The notes under the pieces: model-generated
What the model saw: only the letters and a program-made list of their open reading frames with translations
Told to the model about the DNA's origin: nothing
The model's database searches: none
Program-made: the position numbers and the translations under genes
Assembly (NCBI RefSeq): GCF_000472385.1
Contig: NZ_AWZU01000024.1
Span: forward strand, 60,575 to 124,574
Direction: 5' to 3'
DNA from: Bradyrhizobium sp. ARR65
GTDB taxonomy: Bacteria > Pseudomonadota > Alphaproteobacteria > Rhizobiales > Xanthobacteraceae
DNA: 64,000 nt
Part shown: in pieces, positions 1-8,173 of the stretch
Layout: each line of letters starts with the position of its first letter
Position numbering within the stretch: the first letter of the stretch is position 1

Positions 1-719
1 GCCGACATTCGATCTGTCGCCGTTTGATAGGGTAGCCGGAGCAGATACCAAAGCGTACCCCCAGCGCCTCCCAGCAAAATCAGACTGAGCAGGATGATCA
101 GGATGGTCTCGCGCCGCGTCCGCGCCCTGCTGAGAGCGCCCGGATCCGGAAGCACGCGATAGACCCGCACCGGATCGGTGATATTCTTGACCTTGCGGTC
201 TCCAAGCGATTCATATCCGCAAACCAACTTGTGCTTGATCTGCTCGTAAATGCCGCCGGAGATATAGACCTCGCCGGGATCGGCGATGCTTTCGAGACGG
301 ACCGCAACATTGACGCCGTCGCCATAGATGTCGTCGTCCTCGATGATCACATCGCCCAAATTGACGCCGATCCGATATTCGATCCAATGATCCTTCGGCA
401 GCGAGGCATTGCGTCCGGACATGTTCTGCTGAATGACGATGCCGCAGCGCACGGCTTCGACGGGACTGTCAAAGATCGCAATGAACCCGTCGCCGGTCGT
501 CTTGACGAGCCGGCCCTGGTGCTCGGCAATGCTGGGCTCGATCAGGTCGCGCTGGATCCGCTTCATGCGGATATGCGTGCCCTCTTCATCGACCTCCATC
601 AGGCGGCTGTAGCCGACGATGTCGCCTGCAACGATCGCGGCGAGACGGCGCGGCATCAATCCGCGCGGCGGCACGTCTTCGTTCCTGGTAGAATTGACGT
701 CGCGAAACTTCTCGCGCAT
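1..719 (-). CDS. Class III adenylate/guanylate cyclase domain protein (3' end outside window)
   Basis: The reading frame runs from ATG at 719 to the window edge without a stop: 239 codons are visible and the C-terminus is missing. Residues about 24-195 form a class III nucleotide cyclase catalytic domain, with the metal-binding Asp in AGDIVGYSRLM (D33) and the later conserved DGVNVAVRLE stretch. A hydrophobic segment at about 210-232 looks like one membrane helix, so the cyclase domain lies N-terminal and cytosolic. Rhizobial relatives often continue into TPR or periplasmic repeats after this helix. The product is probably cAMP, but specificity cannot be read from what is visible. Confidence 0.85.
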   Translation of the reverse strand, partial: MREKFRDVNSTRNEDVPPRGLMPRRLAAIVAGDIVGYSRLMEVDEEGTHIRMKRIQRDLIEPSIAEHQGRLVKTTGDGFIAIFDSPVEAVRCGIVIQQNMSGRNASLPKDHWIEYRIGVNLGDVIIEDDDIYGDGVNVAVRLESIADPGEVYISGGIYEQIKHKLVCGYESLGDRKVKNITDPVRVYRVLPDPGALSRARTRRETILIILLSLILLGGAGGTLWYLLRLPYQTATDRMS

Positions 720-1114
720 GGCGTCACACTCTGCGCCGCTTAAAATCGACTTGCTTTTGCCGAGTCGAGTGACAGTTGCTCAGACCAAATCAGCAGAGAA
801 AATTCTTTGGTTTCGCGCATTGGCGCGCGGCAAATGTTCTAAAGAACGTGCTCAATACGACATGCACGATAGCAAAAAGCCCTAATTGTTGCCAGCAGCT
901 ACGCCGTTCGCTGGCGGACCGCGTCGGAATATAGCAGGTATCCTGACACTCACAGAAGGCCTAGCAGAATTCGGCTCGCGCCCTGTATGAACTGACGCAC
1001 AGTTCGGCATCACGATGACGGCGACCGCGTGACAAAGCGGCGCACCCGCTTGAGGCTTGGGCCACTGATTGAGGACAATAGCGGGTTCGACTGCAATCGA
1101 GCCAGCGTGCGCCG
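720..1114. other. Intergenic stretch between the cyclase gene and aroC
   Basis: This 395-base stretch lies upstream of the cyclase gene and downstream of aroC, both on the minus strand. I see only a small inverted repeat (GAACTG, five-base loop, CAGTTC at 989-1005). I see no convincing gene, RNA or repeat. It presumably holds the cyclase promoter and the aroC 3' end. Confidence 0.4.
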
Positions 1115-2203
1115 TTACCGGCCCACCTGACCGCGATGGCGCAGGAAATGATCGGCGAGCACGCAGGCCATCATGGCCTCGCCGACAGGGACTGCGCGGA
1201 TTCCGACACAGGGGTCATGCCGCCCTTTGGTCAGGATCTCGGTTTCATGCCCCTTCCGGTCGACGGTCTGCCGCGGGGTGAGGATCGACGAGGTCGGCTT
1301 CACGGCAAAGCGCGCGACGACCGGCTGGCCGGTCGAGATGCCGCCCAAGATGCCGCCGGCATGATTGGAGAGAAACCGCGTGCCCTCATTGCCGGTGCGC
1401 ATCTCGTCCGCGTTCTCTTCGCCCGACAACTCCGCAGCCCCGAAGCCCGCGCCGATCTCGACGCCCTTCACCGCGTTGATGCTCATCAGCGCCGCCGCAA
1501 GATCGGAGTCGAGCTTGGCATAGATCGGCGCCCCCAGGCCGGGCGGCACGCCTTCGGCGATGATTTCGATGACCGCGCCGATCGAAGACCCCTTCTTTCT
1601 GACGCCGTCGAGATAGTCCTCGAAAAAGGCGGCCTTGTCCTTGTCCGGGCAGAAGAACGGATTGCGCGCGACTTCGTCCCAATCCCACTTGTCGCGATCG
1701 ATCTTGTACGGCCCCATCTGCACCAGCGCACCGCGCACTTGCACATCGGGCAAGACCTTTCGCGCGATTGCCCCCGCGGCAACGCGCATCGCGGTCTCGC
1801 GCGCCGATGAGCGGCCGCCGCCCCGATAGTCGCGCAGGCCGTATTTCGCCTCATAGGTGAAGTCGGCATGACCCGGACGAAACTTGTCCTTGATGTCGGA
1901 ATAATCCTTGGAGCGCTGATCGGTGTTTTCGATCAGAAGCGCGATCGGCGTGCCCGTCGTCACCTGCACGCCCGTATCGGGATGCGGCATCACGCCGGAC
2001 AGGATCTTGACCGCATCGGGCTCCTGACGCTGGGTGGTGAAGCGCGACTGCCCGGGCCGGCGGCGATCGAGGTCGCGCTGGATGTCCTCATTGGTGAGGG
2101 GGATCAACGGCGGGCAGCCGTCGACCACGCAGCCGATCGAGACCCCATGGCTTTCGCCAAAGGTGGTGACGCGGAACATGTGGCCGAAGGTGTTGAAGGA
2201 CAT
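1115..2203 (-). CDS. aroC: Chorismate synthase
   Basis: AroC converts 5-enolpyruvylshikimate-3-phosphate to chorismate, the last common step of aromatic amino acid and folate synthesis, using reduced FMN in the cytosol. The 362-residue length is normal. The N-terminus FNTFGHMFRVTTFGESHG carries the conserved GESHG (16-20), and GRSSARETAMR lies at about 130-140 in the region contacting flavin and substrate. ATG at 2203 is the natural start. The gene stands alone and is separated from the next gene by a palindromic repeat. Confidence 0.97.
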   Translation of the reverse strand: MSFNTFGHMFRVTTFGESHGVSIGCVVDGCPPLIPLTNEDIQRDLDRRRPGQSRFTTQRQEPDAVKILSGVMPHPDTGVQVTTGTPIALLIENTDQRSKDYSDIKDKFRPGHADFTYEAKYGLRDYRGGGRSSARETAMRVAAGAIARKVLPDVQVRGALVQMGPYKIDRDKWDWDEVARNPFFCPDKDKAAFFEDYLDGVRKKGSSIGAVIEIIAEGVPPGLGAPIYAKLDSDLAAALMSINAVKGVEIGAGFGAAELSGEENADEMRTGNEGTRFLSNHAGGILGGISTGQPVVARFAVKPTSSILTPRQTVDRKGHETEILTKGRHDPCVGIRAVPVGEAMMACVLADHFLRHRGQVGR

Positions 2204-2241
2204 AATGCCGTTAATGGTGCGCAGTTGTGTTGATTGTCAAC

Positions 2242-2357
2242 GTCATTCCGGGTTGGGCCGAAGGACCAAACCCGGAATCTCGAGATTCCGGGTTCGATCC
2301 GGAGCCTGTCATCGGGCCGGGCGTTCGCGCAGACGGGGTGGCATCGCCCCGGAATGA
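2242..2357. repeat. Palindromic intergenic element, family A copy 1
   Basis: The element starts with GTCATTCCGGG and ends with CCCCGGAATGA. An inner perfect palindrome reads CCCGGAATCTCGAGATTCCGGG. Similar elements occur at 8031-8112 and 24296-24390. Its outward-facing complementary ends suggest a REP/RIME-like transcribed hairpin between genes. Confidence 0.75.
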
Positions 2358-2429
2358 AGCCCCGGCACGTCATGGCCGGGTCAAGCCGGTCAAGCCCGAC
2401 TATGACGACGGAGCGAGCTGCCGGCAGCC

Positions 2430-3029
2430 TTAACCGTACTTCTTCAGGCCGTCCTCGCTGAAGACGTAGACCACGCCCTGCTCGATATATAGATCAGCGG
2501 CACTCTCCGGCGTCTCGAAGCCCAGTGCCACCATGAGCGCCCGCGCGGTGCCGCCATGCGCGACGGCGACGGTATCGACCAGCAGCGAATCGTACCAGTC
2601 GCGAACGCGGAGCTGCACCGACGCATAGGTCTCGCCGCCGGGCGCGCCGACCGTCCATTTGTCGAACTGCCGCCGCGCGAACAGCTCCGGGTCCAAGGTC
2701 TCGCTCTCGGCGAGCGTGCGACCTTCCCACGCGCCATAACCGATCTCACGCAGCCGGTCGTCCAGCCCGTAGTCGCCGGGCGGCAGGTCCAGCTCGCCGC
2801 GCACGAGCTCCATGGTCGTGCGCGCGCGGCCCAACGGGCTCGCGATGAAAGCCAGCCGGTCCTTGTCATGCCCGTTGCGCCGAATGAGATCGGAGAGGAT
2901 GCGGCCGGCCTGCACCGCCTGCCTGCGCCCAAGCTCATTCAATGGAATGTCCAGCGTGCCCTGCAGCCGGCCGGTCCGGTTCCAATCGGTCTCGCCGTGG
3001 CGGAGATAGTAAATTGTCGGCGTCGGCAT
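2430..3029 (-). CDS. Histidine phosphatase family protein
   Basis: This 199-residue cytosolic protein belongs to the phosphoglycerate-mutase-like histidine phosphatases. The RHGE motif at 10-13 supplies the phosphorylated His11, and the second catalytic histidine sits in VAHGG (about 158). Arg and Glu residues between them (SPLGRAR, REIGYGAWEG) fit the family pattern. The gene starts 12 bases after the fabI stop on the same strand, so the two probably share a transcript. The substrate cannot be deduced; annotation as true phosphoglycerate mutase would be unsafe. Confidence 0.88.
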   Translation of the reverse strand: MPTPTIYYLRHGETDWNRTGRLQGTLDIPLNELGRRQAVQAGRILSDLIRRNGHDKDRLAFIASPLGRARTTMELVRGELDLPPGDYGLDDRLREIGYGAWEGRTLAESETLDPELFARRQFDKWTVGAPGGETYASVQLRVRDWYDSLLVDTVAVAHGGTARALMVALGFETPESAADLYIEQGVVYVFSEDGLKKYG

Positions 3030-3041
3030 TGCGGCGCTTGG

Positions 3042-3860
3042 CTATTCCTTCGCCAGCGAAATATCCGGCGCGTCCGGCCGCTTCATGCCGACGACGTGAT
3101 AGCCGGAATCGACGTGATGCACCTCGCCGGTGACGCCGCGCGACAAATCGGACAGCAGATAGAGCGCACTGTTGCCGACATCCTCTATCGTCACTGTGCG
3201 GCGCATCGGCGCGTTGTATTCGTTCCATTTGAGGATGTAGCGGAAATCGCCGATGCCGGAGGCCGCCAGCGTCTTGATCGGTCCGGCGGAGATTGCGTTG
3301 ACGCGGATGTTCTTCTCGCCGACGTCGGCGGCGAGATAGCGCACGCTTGCTTCCAGCGCCGCCTTCGCGACACCCATGACGTTGTAATGCGGCATCCACT
3401 TCTCGGCGCCGTAATAGGTCAGCGTCAGAATCGAACCGCCGTCGGTCATGAGCTTTTCCGCGCGCTGCGCTATCGCGGTGAGCGAGTAGCAACTGATCAG
3501 CATGGTCTTGGAGAAGTTATCCGCGGTGGTCTCCAGGTAACGACCATCGAGCTGGTCCTTGTCGGAGAAAGCGATCGCATGCACGACGAAGTCGATCTTG
3601 CCCCACTTCTCCTTCAATCCTTCGAACACGGCATCGATCGTTGCGGGGTCGGTGACGTCGCAATGACCAAGCAGCAGCGCGTCGATTTCGCCCGCCAGAG
3701 GCTCGACGCGCTTCTTCAGTGCGTCGCCTTGCCAGGTCAGTGCGATCTCCGCACCGGCCGCATGGCAGGCCTTGGCGATACCCCAGGCAATGGAGCGATT
3801 ATTGGCGACGCCGAGCACGACGCCGCGCTTGCCCTGCATCAGACCTGAACTTTGCGCCAT
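3042..3860 (-). CDS. fabI: Enoyl-[acyl-carrier-protein] reductase (NADH), FabI type
   Basis: FabI reduces the trans-2-enoyl-ACP double bond in each fatty acid elongation cycle. The 272-residue protein shows the FabI cofactor region GVANNRSIAWGIA (17-29), the active-site tyrosines Y149 and Y159, and K166 in the Y-x6-K spacing typical of FabI rather than classical SDRs (Y-x3-K). It ends in SGYHVVGM, normal for alphaproteobacterial FabI. A histidine phosphatase gene follows closely. Many alphaproteobacteria have two FabI paralogues; which one this is cannot be told here. Confidence 0.95.
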   Translation of the reverse strand: MAQSSGLMQGKRGVVLGVANNRSIAWGIAKACHAAGAEIALTWQGDALKKRVEPLAGEIDALLLGHCDVTDPATIDAVFEGLKEKWGKIDFVVHAIAFSDKDQLDGRYLETTADNFSKTMLISCYSLTAIAQRAEKLMTDGGSILTLTYYGAEKWMPHYNVMGVAKAALEASVRYLAADVGEKNIRVNAISAGPIKTLAASGIGDFRYILKWNEYNAPMRRTVTIEDVGNSALYLLSDLSRGVTGEVHHVDSGYHVVGMKRPDAPDISLAKE

Positions 3861-3960
3861 CCGCTTTCTCGCTTCGAATTGAGGGGGTTTGGAGGTACAC
3901 CAGCCCTCCGCCGCGGTACAGCCTTAAATCCGACGCCGGCGCGGGGCGATCCTAACTCCC

Positions 3961-3985
3961 GGAATAGTCAAGGCATTTGGGGGTT
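3961..3985 (+). promoter_or_regulatory. Candidate ECF/EcfG-type promoter before the sigma gene
   Basis: GGAAT at 3961-3965 and GTT at 3983-3985 are separated by 17 bases, 75 bases before the ECF sigma start. This resembles the GGAAC-N16/17-CGTT layout of EcfG-type alphaproteobacterial promoters with two mismatches. It would allow autoregulation or placement in the general stress response. Evidence is the motif only. Confidence 0.3.
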
Positions 3986-4059
3986 AGCCTGAATGGGGCG
4001 ATCGCGCGCTTGCGGTGGCCTGCCGCAACAGTTGAGACCGAGCCGCCAAGCGAACCACC

Positions 4060-4548
4060 ATGAGCGCGTTCCGCCAGAGCGTCGAAGCCATGATCCCGGC
4101 CCTGCGCCGCTATGCCCGCGCGCTTGCGCGCGATGCTGATATTGCCGATGACCTCGTCCAGGACACCTTGGTGCGGGCATTGCGTTCGGAACGGCTGTTT
4201 CTCGGGGGCGACTTAAGGAGCTGGCTCTACACCATCCTGACCAACCTGAACAAAAACCGCAGGCGCTCGCTGGCGCGGCGGCCGCAATTCATGCCGCTCC
4301 TGGACAACAACCCGGACGCAAGCGGCACCGAGGCTGAAGGGCGCGACATCGAGCGCGCACTGTCGACGCTGGTCGAGGAGCAGCGCGCGGTGCTGCTGCT
4401 CGTGGTGCTGGAGGGCATGAGCTATCGCGAGGTCGCCGACATCCAGGGCGTGCCGATCGGCACGGTGATGTCCCGCCTTGCGCGGGCGCGCGCGCATGTG
4501 AAAGCCTCGATCGAGGGCGAACGGCCATCGCTGCGTCGAGTGAAATAA
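4060..4548 (+). CDS. ECF-type RNA polymerase sigma factor
   Basis: The 162-residue protein has only the two domains of ECF sigma factors: region 2 at about 10-75 (DDLVQDTLVRAL core-binding helix, then RSWLYTILTNLNKNRRR) and region 4 at about 105-155 (EGMSYREVADIQG and GTVMSRLARAR helix-turn-helix). It would direct RNA polymerase to a small regulon. The gene is followed 40 bases later by a membrane anti-sigma factor, the usual sigma/anti-sigma pair. The partner is not a NepR-type small protein, so this is not the canonical EcfG locus. Confidence 0.9.
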   Translation: MSAFRQSVEAMIPALRRYARALARDADIADDLVQDTLVRALRSERLFLGGDLRSWLYTILTNLNKNRRRSLARRPQFMPLLDNNPDASGTEAEGRDIERALSTLVEEQRAVLLLVVLEGMSYREVADIQGVPIGTVMSRLARARAHVKASIEGERPSLRRVK

Positions 4549-4588
4549 TGCGAGATTTTTCGAATTTGATTGGTACGAGACCACGAAA

Positions 4589-5359
4589 ATGACCGAGCGC
4601 AAGATTCCCGTCACCGAGGACGAGCTCCACGCCTATGTCGATGGCGAGCTGCCAGCGGAACGTCGCAGCGATGTCGAAGCCTGGCTCGCCGCGCATCCCG
4701 CGGACGCCGAGCGGGTGCAGTCGTGGCGCGCGATGGCCGAGGCGCTCCATCTGCGGTACGACTCCGTCGTCAACGAGCCGGTGCCGAGGCAATTGGAGCT
4801 TGAGCGCCTGGTGCGACAGCCACGCCGCTGGATCTATGGCTCGGTTGCGGCCGCACTGGTCGCCTTCGTTGCCGGCGGCGGCGTTGGCTGGGTGGTCCGC
4901 GGAGCGACGTCCAAGCCCTCGCCCGTCCAGGACTTCATGCTGGACGCGCTGGATGCGCACCGGCTCTACGTCGTGGAGGTCCGCCACCCCGTCGAAGTGC
5001 CCGGCAGCGAGCGGGCGCACCTGCAGGCCTGGCTGACCAAACGCTGCGGCCGGGAGGTGCGCGCACCGGAATTGGCGTCGGCCGGGCTGAAACTCGTCGG
5101 GGGGCGGCTTTTGCCGGGGCCGAGCGGGCCGGCGTCGTTCCTGATGTATGAAAGCGCCGCCGGCGAACGCTTCACGGTCTATGCCGCCAAGGCGTCCACC
5201 GAGACCGCGCATATGCGCTACACGACCATGGATGATGACGGCGCCATGTTCTGGGCCGACCGCGGCGTCGGCTATGTCGTGAGCGGCGGCAATGACCGCG
5301 AGCGACTCGCCCAGGTGGCGCGGGCGTTCTATGACCAGGTCGAAAAGAGCGGCGGCTAG
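4589..5359 (+). CDS. Transmembrane anti-sigma factor
   Basis: This 256-residue protein starts with a short cytosolic anti-sigma domain (TEDELHAYVDGELP, about 8-75). One membrane helix lies at about 82-103 (WIYGSVAAALVAFVAGGGVG) and a periplasmic domain follows. It lacks the HxxxCxxC zinc-binding motif of ZAS anti-sigma factors, so sigma binding must be of the zinc-free type. The upstream sigma gene is its presumed target. The periplasmic part probably senses an envelope signal, which is not identifiable from sequence. Confidence 0.85.
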   Translation: MTERKIPVTEDELHAYVDGELPAERRSDVEAWLAAHPADAERVQSWRAMAEALHLRYDSVVNEPVPRQLELERLVRQPRRWIYGSVAAALVAFVAGGGVGWVVRGATSKPSPVQDFMLDALDAHRLYVVEVRHPVEVPGSERAHLQAWLTKRCGREVRAPELASAGLKLVGGRLLPGPSGPASFLMYESAAGERFTVYAAKASTETAHMRYTTMDDDGAMFWADRGVGYVVSGGNDRERLAQVARAFYDQVEKSGG

Positions 5360-5665
5360 CGCCCGACAAGCCGGGCCATCTTTGCGCCCTAAGCAGCCTC
5401 GCGGATCCTGATCCAGGCACCGAGACAACCTACCGGTGCGAGGTTCCAGTGCCTCGCCTTTGGCGCGCGCACGCCAAAGTTCCGACATTGAAAATCTGGA
5501 ATCAAGTCATGGGTGCGTCTCAATATCGCACCGGATACTCACCAGAAAATGAACATGCGTTCGATCCGCCGATCGACGCAAGCGGCCTCGCAGTGGGGTT
5601 TGGTACCGCGCTGGTCCCTCACGCGAGGCCGCACCATTTTTTTCTTCAAATCTTCTTCCGATGCG
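5360..5665. other. Convergent intergenic stretch after the anti-sigma gene
   Basis: This 306-base gap lies between the 3' ends of the anti-sigma gene and the DnaJ-like gene. Besides the strong hairpin plus T-run at 5582-5643, I see no conserved gene. The 220 bases between the anti-sigma stop and the hairpin are unusually long for a simple 3' UTR, so a small RNA ending at this hairpin is possible. Confidence 0.4.
5582..5643 (+). terminator. Hairpin with T-run (terminator or 3' end of an sRNA)
   Basis: GCGGCCTCGC (5582-5591) pairs perfectly with GCGAGGCCGC (5623-5632). The stem can be extended inward by GTGGGG with CCCTCAC and is followed by seven T at 5637-5643. This is a strong plus-strand rho-independent terminator with a large loop. 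Confidence 0.7.
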
Positions 5666-6640
5666 TCACGCAAGGTCGCTACGCGGATTATAAGGACGGG
5701 CGTCCTTCCATTTCTGCATCAACGTCTCGAGTTCGGCATCGTTCCCGTCCGGTAGCATGATCCGGGTCGTCACAAAGAGATCGCCATTCGCCGCCCCGGT
5801 CTTGGGCAAACCCTTGCCCTTGAGTCGGAAGGTGCGGCCGGAAGACGTGTTCTTCGGGATCGACAGTTCGACCGCGCCGGTCAGCGTCGGCACCCGGACC
5901 TTGCCGCCCAGCACCGCCTCATAGAGCGTCACCGGCAGATCGAGCCGCAGATCGCTGCCCTCAACCTTGAAATAGGGGTGCGGGGCGATGTTGATGGTGA
6001 TCAGGAGATCGCCGGGCGGATGGCCGGGCGCGGTTTCGCCCTGGCCCTTCAGGCGGATCTGCTGTCCGGCGGTGACGCCTGCCGGTACCTTGACGTTGAG
6101 CTCCTTGCCGGTCGGCAGTCGGACACGCTTTTCGGCGCCCCGCACGGCCTCTTCCAGCGACACCGTCATCGAGACGTTGAGGTCGAGATCAACCCCGACG
6201 CCGCCCCCGCCCATCTCGAATTCAAACGGACCGGCGCCAGCGCCGGCGCGGCCGGCTCGCGCACCACCGCCGGCGAACATGCTGTTGAGGATGTCCTCGA
6301 ACGCACCGCCGCCAAAGCCGCCGGGCCCGCCACCGCCAGAGCGGAAAGTATAGGTTTCGAAGCCGCCGGGGCCGGTGCGGCCGCGCGCGCCACCACCGGG
6401 AAAACCGGTAAAGCGGGGCTTGCCCTCGGCGTCGATCTCGCCGCGGTCAAATGCCTTTCGCTTTTCCTCGTCGCCGAGGATCTCGTTGGCGGAATTGATC
6501 TCGGCGAAACGCGCCGCCGCCTTCGGATCGTTCTTGTTCGAATCGGGGTGGTGTTTCTTCGCGAGCTTGCGATAGGCGCTCTTGATGGCCGCAGCGCTTG
6601 CATTCCGCGGCACCCCCAAGACCTCATAGGGGTCGCGCAT
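5666..6640 (-). CDS. DnaJ-like co-chaperone (CbpA type, no zinc domain)
   Basis: The 324-residue protein has an N-terminal J domain (1-70) with the essential HPD at 31-33. A Gly/Phe-rich linker follows (about 75-165), then two beta-barrel substrate-binding domains (about 165-310). The four CxxCxGxG zinc repeats of true DnaJ are absent, placing it with CbpA/DjlA-like class B co-chaperones that stimulate the DnaK ATPase. The start is supported by AAGGAG 9 bases upstream and a TATAAT box 29 bases upstream. The gene is monocistronic. Confidence 0.9.
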   Translation of the reverse strand: MRDPYEVLGVPRNASAAAIKSAYRKLAKKHHPDSNKNDPKAAARFAEINSANEILGDEEKRKAFDRGEIDAEGKPRFTGFPGGGARGRTGPGGFETYTFRSGGGGPGGFGGGAFEDILNSMFAGGGARAGRAGAGAGPFEFEMGGGGVGVDLDLNVSMTVSLEEAVRGAEKRVRLPTGKELNVKVPAGVTAGQQIRLKGQGETAPGHPPGDLLITINIAPHPYFKVEGSDLRLDLPVTLYEAVLGGKVRVPTLTGAVELSIPKNTSSGRTFRLKGKGLPKTGAANGDLFVTTRIMLPDGNDAELETLMQKWKDARPYNPRSDLA

Positions 6641-6668
6641 CCGTCACGTCTCCTTCAGGAAAAATCAG

Positions 6669-6674
6669 ATTATA
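6669..6674 (-). promoter_or_regulatory. Candidate -10 box for the DnaJ-like gene
   Basis: On the minus strand TATAAT lies 29 bases before the ATG at 6640, giving a short leader with a good ribosome site. The -35 region is weak. A GTTGCA-TTTT-TGCAAC palindrome (6718-6733) lies further upstream and could be an operator. Confidence 0.45.
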
Positions 6675-6790
6675 CCCCAAGGGCTGAAAGCCCAGTTGGG
6701 TTTCATCTGGGGTTTTCGTTGCATTTTTGCAACGTCCGGCGGGGTCACCTCTCTCATCGGGAGAGGTAAACCGAGTTCGCGGACGGCGCA

Positions 6791-7249
6791 TCAAACATCA
6801 TCTCTACCGGCCCTACCCCGCCCTTGCGCCCAGGGTTTCAGCGTCTGAATCTCCCATCGGCCGTTGCCGGCCTTGCAGGCGGCCCCCTGCAGCCAGCTTT
6901 GGGTGTCGCCATTGACGTAGCTTGCCAGGAAATCGCGGCAGGTCCTGCCGTCATCGCCGGCATAGGCCGAAGCCAACGGCGTCACCGAGCCGCGTGCCCC
7001 GGTCTGGGGATTTTCCCAGGGCTGGCTTGCGCCCTTGCTCCCCTTGGCCAGCACGTCGGACGCGGCGTTGCGGGCAAGAACGAGGTCACTTTCGGTCGGC
7101 TCTTTCGCCTTGGCGTGCTTGGCCGGAATCGAGCCGGTCACGTCGTCGTCGATGAACTTCGCGAAGGTCCCGCCGGAACGGGACATGCTGCAGCCGCCTG
7201 TCCCTAACCCGATAAGAATCAATGTAAGTGCAGCGCCCTTGGCCGACAT
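6791..7249 (-). CDS. Putative surface lipoprotein (RT0821/Lpp0805-like)
   Basis: The ATG at 7249 gives 152 residues starting with a lipoprotein signal peptide whose lipobox ends at C20 (LGTGGC). The C-terminal part (about 85-140: NPQTGARGSVTP, then GRTCRDFLASY and GRWEIQTL) matches the short 17-kDa-antigen-like domain of RT0821/Lpp0805 surface proteins. It should be anchored in the outer membrane with no enzymatic role. It is divergent from pdxH. An upstream in-frame extension to 7333 would spoil the signal peptide and was not used. Confidence 0.75.
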   Translation of the reverse strand: MSAKGAALTLILIGLGTGGCSMSRSGGTFAKFIDDDVTGSIPAKHAKAKEPTESDLVLARNAASDVLAKGSKGASQPWENPQTGARGSVTPLASAYAGDDGRTCRDFLASYVNGDTQSWLQGAACKAGNGRWEIQTLKPWAQGRGRAGRDDV

Positions 7250-7346
7250 CGCCAATAGGCCAACGCGGCCCCATGCCCTATATAGGGCGAGGCCGCATCG
7301 CGGCTGGGTTTGGCCCGCAGGCGGACGCAACATCGGCTCCAGTCAA

Positions 7347-7988
7347 ATGAACGACACCACCTCCATCAAACACCCGACACCCTTAACATCCGGTGATTTC
7401 ACCGAGGCCCACGAGCCGTTCGCCCTGTTCAAGGAATGGTTTGCGGAAGCGACGAGGTCGGAGCCCAACGATCCCAACGCCATGGCGCTTGCCACCGTCG
7501 ACGCCGATGGGCTTCCCGACGTGCGCATGGTGCTGATGAAGGGCTATGACACTGACGGCTTTGTCTTCTACAGCCACATTGCGAGCCAGAAAGGCCGCGA
7601 GCTGGCCGCAAATCCTAAGGCCGCTTTACTCTTCCATTGGAAATCGCTGCGCCGGCAGGTGCGCATCCGAGGGATTGTCTCACCCGTGACCGATGCGGAG
7701 GCCGATGCCTATTTCGCAACCCGCCCGAAGCAGGCGCAGATCGGCGCCTGGGCATCGAAACAATCGCAGCCTTTGGAGAGCCGCTTCGCCTTCGAACAGG
7801 CGATCGCCAAAGTCGCCGCAAAGTATGTGATCGGCGCGGTGCCGCGCCCGCCGGGCTGGAGCGGCTGGCGCATTGCGCCGCTGCGAATAGAGTTCTGGCA
7901 CGACCGCCCGTTCCGCCTGCATGACCGCATCGAATTCCGCCGCGACGCGCCCGAGGGCGCGTGGACCAAGGTGAGGATGTATCCGTAA
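7347..7988 (+). CDS. pdxH: Pyridoxamine 5'-phosphate oxidase
   Basis: PdxH oxidises pyridoxine or pyridoxamine 5'-phosphate to pyridoxal 5'-phosphate with FMN and oxygen. The ATG at 7347 gives 213 residues, the usual length. The FMN-binding strands (DVRMVLMKGYDTDGFVFYS; FHWKSLRRQVRIRG) and the C-terminal signature EFWHDRPFRLHDR are intact. A longer in-frame start exists upstream but would overlap the divergent lipoprotein gene and add non-conserved sequence. Confidence 0.95.
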   Translation: MNDTTSIKHPTPLTSGDFTEAHEPFALFKEWFAEATRSEPNDPNAMALATVDADGLPDVRMVLMKGYDTDGFVFYSHIASQKGRELAANPKAALLFHWKSLRRQVRIRGIVSPVTDAEADAYFATRPKQAQIGAWASKQSQPLESRFAFEQAIAKVAAKYVIGAVPRPPGWSGWRIAPLRIEFWHDRPFRLHDRIEFRRDAPEGAWTKVRMYP

Positions 7989-8030
7989 CACGCAAACGCC
8001 GTCATGGCCGGGCGTCCACGTTTAGGGGCG

Positions 8031-8112
8031 TCATTCCGGGGCGCCTCGAAAGAGGCGAACCCGGAACCTCGAGGTTCCGGGTTCGATACTGTCGCATCGC
8101 CCCGGAACGACG
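8031..8112. repeat. Palindromic intergenic element, family A copy 2
   Basis: GTCATTCCGGGGCGCC opens the element and CGCCCCGGAACGAC closes it. The inner palindrome is CCCGGAACCTCGAGGTTCCGGG. It has the same plan as the elements at 2242 and 24296 and sits between pdxH and an SDR gene. Confidence 0.78.
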
Positions 8113-8173
8113 GAGCAAGAACACGCGGCTGCCCGGATCGGGCATGACCGAGAACAAGAGCTAGAGAGCGAAC

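Noticed and set aside
2283..2310. tRNA T-loop-like GGTTCGATCC
   Set aside because: It belongs to the family A palindromic repeat; no acceptor or anticodon stem is present, and the same string recurs in other copies.
2556..3848. 430-codon plus-strand open frame
   Set aside because: It is antisense to the well-supported fabI and histidine phosphatase genes and its composition is Arg/Asp-rich noise typical of high-GC complementary frames.
4060..5359. General stress EcfG/NepR locus
   Set aside because: The anti-sigma is a 256-residue membrane protein, not a short NepR, and no PhyR gene is adjacent.
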